Assembly (NCBI GenBank): GCA_007122505.1 | Contig: SKTQ01000020.1 | Location: forward strand, 1 to 6,992 | Length of the DNA: 6,992 bases | DNA from: Bacteroidales bacterium | Lineage (GTDB): Bacteria; Bacteroidota; Bacteroidia; Bacteroidales; UBA7960 | Reading direction: 5' to 3' | Shown here: positions 1 through 5,226 of the stretch, piece by piece | Position numbering within the stretch: position 1 is the stretch's first letter | Layout: every line of letters begins with the position of its first letter | Notes under the pieces: generated by a model | The model's database searches: none | What the model was told of the DNA's origin: nothing | Seen by the model: the letters and a program-made list of their open reading frames with translations, nothing else | Position numbers and translations under genes: made by a program

Positions 1-912
1 AAAGCGGTGATCTATACCGATACCATTCAGTGGATCATCCTGATGTCGGGACTGATCTTCATCGGCATTCCCATTGCGTTTTACAGCGTTGGCGGCATGG
101 CAGGCATCAGGGAAGTATTGCCACCGGAATTTTTCAGCCTGGCAAACATCAGCTGGCAACAGATACTGAACTGGGGTGTAACCATTATCCCCATTTGGTT
201 TGTGGGGATGACGCTTTACCAGCGCATCTACGCATCCAGGAACCGAAAGCAGGCACAACGGGCATGGTATATCGCCGGATTGTTTGAATGGCCGGTAATG
301 GCATTCATGGGGGTTTTGCTTGGCTTGTTCGCCAGGGTGGCCATCGAACAGGGAATGTTTGAATACCTCGGATTCACCGGTGCCGCCGACATTGACAGCG
401 AACAGGGCTTACCCCTGCTTTTGCGTACGGTGCTGCCCGTCGGACTGATGGGACTCATGATGGCCGCGTACTTTTCCGCCATCATGTCAACCGCCGACAG
501 CTGCCTGATGGCATCCAGCGGCAACTTTCTCACCGATATCCTGACAAAGTGGTTCAAGGTGCCTGAAAGCAGGCGGTCATTCTTATTGGTCTCACAGGGC
601 CTTACACTGGTACTTGGAACAGTAGCCCTGCTGCTTGCATCAGTGATGCCAAGCGTTCTGGATTTGATGCTGCACTCTTATGCATTCATGGTTTCCGGCC
701 TGTTTATACCGGTTATCGGGGCACTGTTTATGAAACGACCACATCCCACCGCTGCATTTTGGTCAATGCTGCTGGGAGGCGGTACAACCATCACACTGAT
801 CATCGGTGAATGGGACCTCCCACTGGACCTCGATCCCAACATATTCGGAATTACACTGGCGCTTATGTCGTTTATTTTTATTACCTTCACCAAAAACACA
901 ACAAAAAACTGA
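1..912 (+). CDS. Sodium:solute symporter (SSS/SLC5 family), 3' part
   Basis: This is an inner-membrane Na+-coupled transporter of the solute:sodium symporter family (LeuT fold). The frame is open from base 1, so the true start lies upstream; about 303 codons are visible, and a full member has roughly 450-550. The GTG at position 7 is internal and is not a real start. The visible part opens with the family-typical YTDTIQ segment before a membrane helix. A QRIYASRN loop follows near residue 72 (counted from that GTG). The hallmark helix comes next, with SAIMSTADS at 157-165 (about nt 475-501). The S161-T162 pair corresponds to the serines that bind the Na2-site sodium in vSGLT. About eight hydrophobic segments can be seen, ending in a short polar tail. 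The stop lies 6 bases before the next gene, so it is probably co-transcribed with the acetyltransferase and racemase. The family call is firm; the substrate (sugar, amino acid, sialic acid or other) cannot be told, though the racemase neighbour favours an amino-acid-like solute. Confidence 0.9.
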   Translation, partial: KAVIYTDTIQWIILMSGLIFIGIPIAFYSVGGMAGIREVLPPEFFSLANISWQQILNWGVTIIPIWFVGMTLYQRIYASRNRKQAQRAWYIAGLFEWPVMAFMGVLLGLFARVAIEQGMFEYLGFTGAADIDSEQGLPLLLRTVLPVGLMGLMMAAYFSAIMSTADSCLMASSGNFLTDILTKWFKVPESRRSFLLVSQGLTLVLGTVALLLASVMPSVLDLMLHSYAFMVSGLFIPVIGALFMKRPHPTAAFWSMLLGGGTTITLIIGEWDLPLDLDPNIFGITLALMSFIFITFTKNTTKN

Positions 913-918
913 GATTTT

Positions 919-1356
919 ATGGATTATTCGTATTTTTTTCCTTCAGATACCCTTCAAGAAGAAACAAAAAAAGAAATCGCCGATTTCTTGTTTGAACACC
1001 TGGATGAGTTTGGCGACAAACATGCACACATCATGAAGTGCATCAACTTTGCCCTCGACGACAAGAAAAAGTTTGGTGGTTTCATCCTGGTTTCGAAAGA
1101 AGATGGCAAAATCACAGGTGCTGTTGTCATCAACAAAACAGGCATGGGGGGCTATATCCCTGAAAATATCCTGGTATATATTGCCGTGCACAAAGATTAT
1201 CGCGGGAAAGGCCTCGGAAAAGAACTGATGCTGAAAACGTTTGAGAAAGCTGAGGGCGATATCAAACTGCACGTAGAACCTGAAAACCCGGCACGGTACC
1301 TTTATGAAAAGCTTGGTTTTACAAGCAAATACCTTGAAATGCGGTGGACCCGCTAA
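919..1356 (+). CDS. GNAT-family N-acetyltransferase
   Basis: This 145-residue, single-domain protein is probably a cytoplasmic acetyl-CoA-dependent N-acetyltransferase. The clearest evidence is motif A: a hydrophobic strand (ILVYIAV, 84-90) runs into RGKGLG at 95-100, the pyrophosphate-binding loop R/Q-x-x-G-x-G/A. A second strand (LHVE, 117-120) is followed by ENPARYLYEKLGF (122-134), the motif B helix and turn typical of amino-acid or peptide acetylating GNATs. The length is normal for the family. The ATG at 919 lies 6 bases after the symporter stop with no Shine-Dalgarno sequence, as is usual in Bacteroidota. The next gene starts 12 bases after its stop, so the three genes look like one transcript. 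The acceptor is unknown. Given its partners, an amino acid or D-amino acid is a sensible guess, but that is inference. Protein N-terminal or drug acetylation cannot be excluded. Confidence 0.88.
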   Translation: MDYSYFFPSDTLQEETKKEIADFLFEHLDEFGDKHAHIMKCINFALDDKKKFGGFILVSKEDGKITGAVVINKTGMGGYIPENILVYIAVHKDYRGKGLGKELMLKTFEKAEGDIKLHVEPENPARYLYEKLGFTSKYLEMRWTR

Positions 1357-1368
1357 ACAAGAAACATC

Positions 1369-2442
1369 ATGGCAGAAATAGCGATCAGCCGAAAGAAGCT
1401 GAAGCATAACCACGACTACCTGAAAAAACTGTTTGACCATCATAACATTCAGTGGGGAGTGGTTACCAAGCTTCTTTGCGGCAATCAAATATATATTAAA
1501 GAGATTATTGATTTAGGTTTGAAGGAGCTGATGGATTCACGGATTTCCAATCTGCGAACCATCAAGCGTATTGATCCCACAGTAAAAACAATTTACATCA
1601 AACCGCCACCACGAAGGAGTATCCGCAGCCTGGTAAAATATGCGGATGCGAGCATGAATACCGACCTTGAAACGCTCAAGCTGATCTCTAAAGAGGCTGT
1701 CAGGCAGGACAAGACACATGAAGTGATCATCATGGTGGAAATGGGCGAACTGCGCGAAGGAGTCATGGGGGAAGACCTGGTAAGTTTTTACTCCCAGGTT
1801 TTTGAACTGCCAAATATTGAGATTATTGGCTTCGGCACCAACCTGAATTGCCTTTACGGAGTAATGCCCTCGCGGGACAAGCTGATCCAGCTTAGCCTGT
1901 ACAAACAAATTGTAGAGGTGAAGTTTAACCGCAAAATCAAACTGCTTTCCGGGGGCACTTCTGTTACCATTCCCATGCTGGCAAAACAACAGGTTCCCCC
2001 GGGTCTCAATCATTTCAGGGTGGGAGAAACACTCTATTTCGGTGCCAATCTGTGGACCGGCAAAACCATCAAAGGAATGAAAGATGATGTAATCACTTTT
2101 AAAGCTGAGATTATTGAGCTTATTGAGAAGCCCGTCGTACCGGAAGGCAACCTGGCAGAGAACCCATCCGGCGAATCCTTTGAGATCAACGCGGATGATT
2201 ACGGGAAAACATCATGGCGCGCGCTGCTGGATGTCGGTTTGCTGGACATAGGCCCGGATTTCCTGATCCCAATGGATAAAAACATGGAAATGGCCGGCGC
2301 CAGCTCCGATATCCTGGTCATTGACCTGGGTAAAAACCCGAAAAACTACCAGGTTGGCGACTTCATCAAATTCAAACTGAAATATATGGGCGCACTCCGG
2401 CTGTTCAACTCCGATTATATCATCAAAAGACTGGAAGATTAA
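1369..2442 (+). CDS. Alanine/ornithine racemase family PLP-dependent enzyme (COG3457-like)
   Basis: This 357-residue enzyme has the fold-type III PLP barrel shared by alanine racemase and by ornithine racemase (Orr)/YhfX-type proteins; it probably racemises or epimerises an amino acid in the cytoplasm. The PLP Schiff-base lysine is K34 in VVTKLLCGN (31-39). Other family blocks, in order: VEMGELREGV (123-132), GFGTNLNCLYG (154-164), LSGGTSV (193-199) in the phosphate-binding region, and HFRVGETLYFG (215-225). The C-terminal beta domain has GASSD (310-314) and ends near YMGALRLFNSDYI. From memory of the family, two usually conserved spots differ: GRQD is GLLD (290-293), and the His after GASSD is Ile (315). 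It may therefore have a distinct substrate. The ATG at 1369 gives the expected N-terminal helix. It is last in the symporter-GNAT-racemase run. The substrate is not determined; ornithine, alanine, glutamate or another amino acid are all possible. Confidence 0.87.
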   Translation: MAEIAISRKKLKHNHDYLKKLFDHHNIQWGVVTKLLCGNQIYIKEIIDLGLKELMDSRISNLRTIKRIDPTVKTIYIKPPPRRSIRSLVKYADASMNTDLETLKLISKEAVRQDKTHEVIIMVEMGELREGVMGEDLVSFYSQVFELPNIEIIGFGTNLNCLYGVMPSRDKLIQLSLYKQIVEVKFNRKIKLLSGGTSVTIPMLAKQQVPPGLNHFRVGETLYFGANLWTGKTIKGMKDDVITFKAEIIELIEKPVVPEGNLAENPSGESFEINADDYGKTSWRALLDVGLLDIGPDFLIPMDKNMEMAGASSDILVIDLGKNPKNYQVGDFIKFKLKYMGALRLFNSDYIIKRLED

Positions 2443-2562
2443 CGGATTGCACCGGAAATTATACACCCCATGAGATCATTTGCAGAAAAATGGCTCGATA
2501 ATACATTGAAGGGATTTATCGAAAACGATCGGCTGATCTCACCAATTCCTCATCTTTTCTGA
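2443..2562 (+). other. In-frame open extension / possible short ORF after the racemase stop
   Basis: After the racemase TAA the same reading frame stays open for 39 codons, to the TGA at 2560-2562. It contains an ATG at 2470 that would give a 30-residue peptide starting MRSFAEKWLDNTLKGF. This first part looks protein-like (an amphipathic, charged helix), but from 2516 onward the sequence is only the antisense of the DUF4293 3' end. It could be the eroded remnant of a gene that once followed the racemase, a small peptide gene, or chance. No ribosome-binding signal is visible, but this clade does not show one. No terminator hairpin was found in the 73-base convergent gap. Confidence 0.2.
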
Positions 2563-2983
2563 TGGCCCTGTTGGCAAAAAAGATAAACAAGAGAGAAAGC
2601 AGCGGAAAAATTACCCCGGGGCCGTACGAAAACTCAGCATCATTAACCTGTTTCTGCACACTGTCAATCATAAAAAAAGCAACAACAATCATGGCAATAT
2701 GCAAAAACATATTCAAGCGGCCAAGCTGTATCTGCAACAATCTTTTCTTGTAAAGGAAGGTAATATAGATCGTTAGGAGTGCTGAAAAAATGAACAATAC
2801 CAACAACAAATAGCCCATCCATGCACCGGACAGATCAAGCAATGCATAGAAATCCCGGAACTTACTGATGCGCAGAGGCATATCAGGAGATACAAGAGGA
2901 AAGTTCGCCAAAGGTAAAACGACAAATAAGAAAGTGAAGACGAAAACAAGAAACAAAAAGACACTTTGAATTCTCTGTAGCAT
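2516..2983 (-). CDS. DUF4293 family four-helix membrane protein
   Basis: This 155-residue integral membrane protein of unknown function matches what I know of DUF4293, a Bacteroidota family. It has an N-terminal MLQRIQS start and a basic C-terminus, AIRKDEELVRSADRFR (140-155), which is the family's best-kept block. Four hydrophobic segments are visible at about 8-27, 55-76, 92-108 and 121-138. A polar loop (about 31-50) follows the first, and a short basic loop (KKR, 79-81) follows the second. The ATG is preceded on its own strand by an A-rich run and no Shine-Dalgarno sequence. It is divergent from rho across a 320-base region, an arrangement I recall as common in this phylum, and convergent with the racemase operon. 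No catalytic motif is apparent, so no biochemical role is proposed. Confidence 0.85.
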   Translation of the reverse strand: MLQRIQSVFLFLVFVFTFLFVVLPLANFPLVSPDMPLRISKFRDFYALLDLSGAWMGYLLLVLFIFSALLTIYITFLYKKRLLQIQLGRLNMFLHIAMIVVAFFMIDSVQKQVNDAEFSYGPGVIFPLLSLLFIFFANRAIRKDEELVRSADRFR

Positions 2984-3017
2984 GATATTTTTTTTATTGG
3001 TTCACAATAATATGTTA

Positions 3018-3046
3018 CAAATGTACGTAAAAAAGCCTGAATCAAA
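3018..3046 (-). promoter_or_regulatory. Possible Bacteroidota-type promoter for the DUF4293 gene
   Basis: On the minus strand, TACATTTG (plus positions 3018-3025) fits the -7 element TAnnTTTG. A TTTG (plus 3043-3046) lies 17 bases upstream of it as a -33 element. That spacing is shorter than the roughly 19-21 usually quoted, so the match is only fair. Transcription would begin near 3010-3012, leaving a leader of about 28 bases before the ATG at 2983. In AT-rich DNA such a match can occur by chance. Confidence 0.4.
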
Positions 3047-3077
3047 TATGGGGCAAATCAGCACTTTTATAAAAAAG

Positions 3078-3110
3078 TTTGTTGCATTAAACAATAAATA
3101 TGTATATTTG
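3078..3110 (+). promoter_or_regulatory. Bacteroidota-type promoter for rho
   Basis: TTTG at 3078-3081 is followed after 21 bases by TATATTTG at 3103-3110. This matches the Bacteroidota primary-sigma consensus (-33 TTTG, -7 TAnnTTTG) in both sequence and spacing. The bases after it (CACC) also resemble common promoters of the group. Transcription would start near 3116-3118, about 185 bases before the rho ATG, so rho would have a long untranslated leader. No ATG occurs between this site and 3304. Confidence 0.62.
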
Positions 3111-3116
3111 CACCGA

Positions 3117-3303
3117 TTCCTGCGTTTTTGATTTTTTTCTTTTGAATATATACCAAAACCACTTATTCATTTTGCTGACAACTAAAGCACAGCTCTTTTT
3201 TAGTTTGTTGGCATAGCCTGTCAGAGACAGACAAAAGTTTTGCTTCACAGAGGCTAACCGTTTATCATCATTTGTAAACTTACCCAAACTTATTTTATAT
3301 CAC
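3117..3303 (+). promoter_or_regulatory. Long, structured, T-rich 5' leader of rho
   Basis: This is the inferred untranslated leader between the predicted rho transcription start and its ATG. The first 50 or so bases are very rich in T and poor in G. An imperfect hairpin then spans 3174-3212: AACTAAA (3180-3186) pairs with TTTAGTT (3199-3205), and the stem extends outward through six more pairs past one bulged T at 3206. A perfect 5-bp hairpin follows, CTGTC/GACAG (3218-3222 with 3226-3230). AGCC (3215-3218) could instead pair with GGCT (3252-3255), competing with that second hairpin. Just before the start, AAACTTA occurs twice at a 10-base spacing (3276 and 3286). Long leaders allow Rho to control its own transcription in other bacteria; here that role is inference only. 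Confidence 0.4.
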
Positions 3304-5178
3304 ATGTACGACATAGTAGAACTAAACAGTAAACTTCTTGCAGATCTGAAAGAGATTGCAAGAGAGTTGGACATCAAGAAGGTAGATTCTTATAAAAAAC
3401 AAGACCTTATATACCAGATTCTGGATGCCCAGGCTTTAAATCCTCCTGCCGACAAAGGGAAGGATCGTGCTGCACCGGAGATAAAAACGGAGAAGAAGCC
3501 CGGGCGCAAACCGGGTCGGCCCAGGAAGCGCATCCCTGCAGGTAGCTCGTCAGGACGCACAACTCACGAGCAAAAAGAGGAAGGCAAGGATCAGCAAAAA
3601 ACGGTGGATCCCCGCGAAAAGACCGGCAAAGACAAGCCGGCAGAGCATAAAGCCGCCAAAGAAGCACTACAGGATACCAAACCGGAGGCAAAACAGGAGG
3701 CAAAACAGGAAGCCAAGCCGGATGCCCCAAAAAAGCGTGGCCGAAGAAGCAAAAAAGAGCAGCAAGCAGCCAGGGAGGCAGCGGCTAAAGCAGAGCAGCA
3801 AAAAAAGGGAACTCCTGCTGATAAAAGCTCTTCAGACACTGCTGAACCGAAAGACAAGCAGAAATCTGATCAGAAACAATGGCCCGATGCCGCCACAGTG
3901 AAAGAAGAACCTCCCAAACGATCTGAACAACCCGATTCTGAAACAGATAAGCCTAAAACGGCTGTGCAGGAAGCCCAGCAACGGGCCGGCGATAAAGAAA
4001 AAGAAGCTTTTCAAAAACCAAAAGGCTTTGACAAACGAACCGGTGAACCTGTGTATGAGTTCGACGGCATCATCATCGCTGAAGGAGTGCTGGAAATTAT
4101 GCCTGACGGTTATGGTTTTCTGCGCTCATCCGATTATAATTACCTCAATTCGCCCGACGACATCTACGTATCTCAAAGTCAGATCAAATTGTTCGGTCTG
4201 AAAACCGGGGATACCGTAAAAGGCGGCATTCGTCCCCCAAAGGAAAATGAGAAGTATTTTCCGCTTATCAAGGTGGAGCTCATCAATGGACGTATCCCGG
4301 CAGAGGTGCGTGACCGTGTGCCTTTCGACTTCCTAACACCACTCTTCCCCGACGAAAAATTCAGGATTACCGGACATGCCGATTCAACATTATCCACAAG
4401 GATCATCGACATGTTTGCCCCCATCGGAAAGGGTCAGCGGGGTTTGATCGTAGCACAGCCCAAAACAGGGAAAACCATCCTGCTGCAGGAAATCGCCAAT
4501 GCCATTGCCGCAAACCACCCGGAAGTATATCTCATCGTGCTTCTGATCGATGAAAGACCCGAAGAGGTTACCGAAATGGCCAGAAATGTGAAAGCAGAAG
4601 TAATATCCTCCACCTTTGACGAACCCGCCGAACGCCATGTGAGGGTTTCAAATATCGTGCTGGAAAAAGCAAAACGCATGGTGGAGTGCGGCCACGACGT
4701 GGTGATCCTTCTCGACAGTATTACCCGTCTTGCCAGGGCCTTCAACACAGTGTCGCCGGCATCGGGTAAAGTGCTCTCAGGTGGTGTTGACGCAAACGCC
4801 CTGCACAGACCCAAGCGTTTCTTCGGGGCAGCAAGAAACATCGAAGAAGGAGGGTCCCTCTCCATCATCGCAACAGCCCTCATCGATACCGGATCTAAAA
4901 TGGATGAAGTGATCTTTGAAGAATTCAAGGGTACCGGTAACATGGAATTGCAGTTAGACCGCCGCCTGTCCAACAAACGGATATTCCCATCCATCGATAT
5001 CGTTGCTTCGGGTACACGCAGGGAAGACCTGCTGTTACCCAAAGAGATCATGAACCGCATCTGGGTGCTGCGCAAGTTTATTGCCGATATGACACCCATT
5101 GAGGCCATGGAGTTCCTGCTGGAAAGAATACGTCACACCAAAGACAATGAAGAATTCCTGATGTCGATGAACGGATAG
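3304..5178 (+). CDS. rho: Transcription termination factor Rho with long disordered insert
   Basis: Rho is a hexameric RNA-dependent ATPase and helicase that releases RNA polymerase; this copy is full length at 624 residues (E. coli Rho has 419). A Rho_N helical domain (1-42) is followed by a charged, low-complexity insert (about 46-238). The cold-shock-like RNA-binding domain (about 250-330) has RNP1 DGYGFLRS (268-275). The RecA-type motor follows: Walker A PKTGKT (386-391), catalytic Glu E417 in LIDERPEE, Walker B aspartate D471 in LLDSIT, Q-loop GGVDANALHRPKRFFGAA (493-510), R-loop KGTGNME (542-548) and arginine finger R572 in SGTR. These four single residues are offset by exactly 206 from E. 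coli K184 (here K390), E211, D265 and R366, so the motor has no indels and should be active. The ATG at 3304 gives a proper Rho_N start. It is transcribed alone from its own leader and is convergent with the metal ATPase. Confidence 0.98.
   Translation: MYDIVELNSKLLADLKEIARELDIKKVDSYKKQDLIYQILDAQALNPPADKGKDRAAPEIKTEKKPGRKPGRPRKRIPAGSSSGRTTHEQKEEGKDQQKTVDPREKTGKDKPAEHKAAKEALQDTKPEAKQEAKQEAKPDAPKKRGRRSKKEQQAAREAAAKAEQQKKGTPADKSSSDTAEPKDKQKSDQKQWPDAATVKEEPPKRSEQPDSETDKPKTAVQEAQQRAGDKEKEAFQKPKGFDKRTGEPVYEFDGIIIAEGVLEIMPDGYGFLRSSDYNYLNSPDDIYVSQSQIKLFGLKTGDTVKGGIRPPKENEKYFPLIKVELINGRIPAEVRDRVPFDFLTPLFPDEKFRITGHADSTLSTRIIDMFAPIGKGQRGLIVAQPKTGKTILLQEIANAIAANHPEVYLIVLLIDERPEEVTEMARNVKAEVISSTFDEPAERHVRVSNIVLEKAKRMVECGHDVVILLDSITRLARAFNTVSPASGKVLSGGVDANALHRPKRFFGAARNIEEGGSLSIIATALIDTGSKMDEVIFEEFKGTGNMELQLDRRLSNKRIFPSIDIVASGTRREDLLLPKEIMNRIWVLRKFIADMTPIEAMEFLLERIRHTKDNEEFLMSMNG
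3439..4017 (+). other. Disordered, charged insert of Rho with AT-hook-like motifs
   Basis: Residues 46-238 of Rho are almost wholly K, E, Q, D, A, P, R, S and T, with a single Trp (193) and no Cys, and should be intrinsically disordered. Two basic clusters stand out: GRKPGRPRKR (67-76, nt 3502-3531), which resembles an AT-hook around its GRP core, and KKRGRRSKK (143-151, nt 3730-3756). The rest is mixed-charge. Bacteroides thetaiotaomicron Rho has a disordered region in this position that has been reported to drive phase separation; an equivalent role here is inference. Reading frame and codon use continue smoothly into the flanking domains, so this is not a frameshift. Confidence 0.8.
3684..3719 (+). 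repeat. Short in-frame tandem repeat (12-base unit) within rho
   Basis: GGAGGCAAAACA occurs twice in perfect tandem (3684-3695 and 3696-3707), followed by a diverged third copy (3708-3719). It encodes EAKQ-EAKQ-EAKP inside the disordered insert. Being a multiple of three, gain or loss of units would change the insert length without breaking the frame. Confidence 0.75.
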
Positions 5179-5191
5179 GAAAAGCTCCGGG

Positions 5192-5218
5192 AAACGGGCC
5201 TCACCAAAACCTGTTTTT
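5192..5218 (+). terminator. Weak terminator-like hairpin after rho
   Basis: AAACGGG (5192-5198) can pair with CCTGTTT (5210-5216), with one G-U pair, around an 11-base loop. The 3' arm runs into a run of five T (5214-5218). It lies 13 bases after the rho stop and 8 bases before the end of the convergent ATPase gene, where a terminator is expected. The stem is short, so this is tentative; the opposite strand has only a T3 run. Confidence 0.35.
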
Positions 5219-5226
5219 ACCCAATA

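Noticed and set aside
7..9. GTG at position 7 as the symporter start, and GTG at 6984 as the ATPase start
   Set aside because: Both frames stay open to the window edges, and both families have conserved sequence upstream of these points, so the genes are truncated by the window.
943..1488. 181-codon open frame on the minus strand across the GNAT-racemase junction
   Set aside because: It is antisense to two clear genes and spans their boundary; its sequence is Phe/Cys/Val-rich, a shadow of Lys/Glu-rich coding DNA.
2470..2479. Near-palindrome ATGAGATCAT as an operator or terminator
   Set aside because: Only four pairs around a 2-base centre with no T run; expected by chance.
3087..3287. 66-codon open frame on the minus strand within the rho leader
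   Set aside because: No recognisable domain; low-complexity Lys/Ser/Phe content fits AT-rich leader DNA, and it lies opposite the predicted rho promoter and leader.
3773..4014. Possibility that the low-complexity stretch of rho is a frameshift, assembly error or gene fusion
   Set aside because: The frame is continuous from Rho_N to the motor domain, the composition is consistently mixed-charge, and long inserts here are normal for Bacteroidota Rho.
4434..5108. 224-codon open frame on the minus strand opposite the Rho motor domain
   Set aside because: It lies wholly antisense to the highly conserved rho coding sequence, has no recognisable domain, and is Ser/Arg/Leu-rich as expected of a shadow frame.
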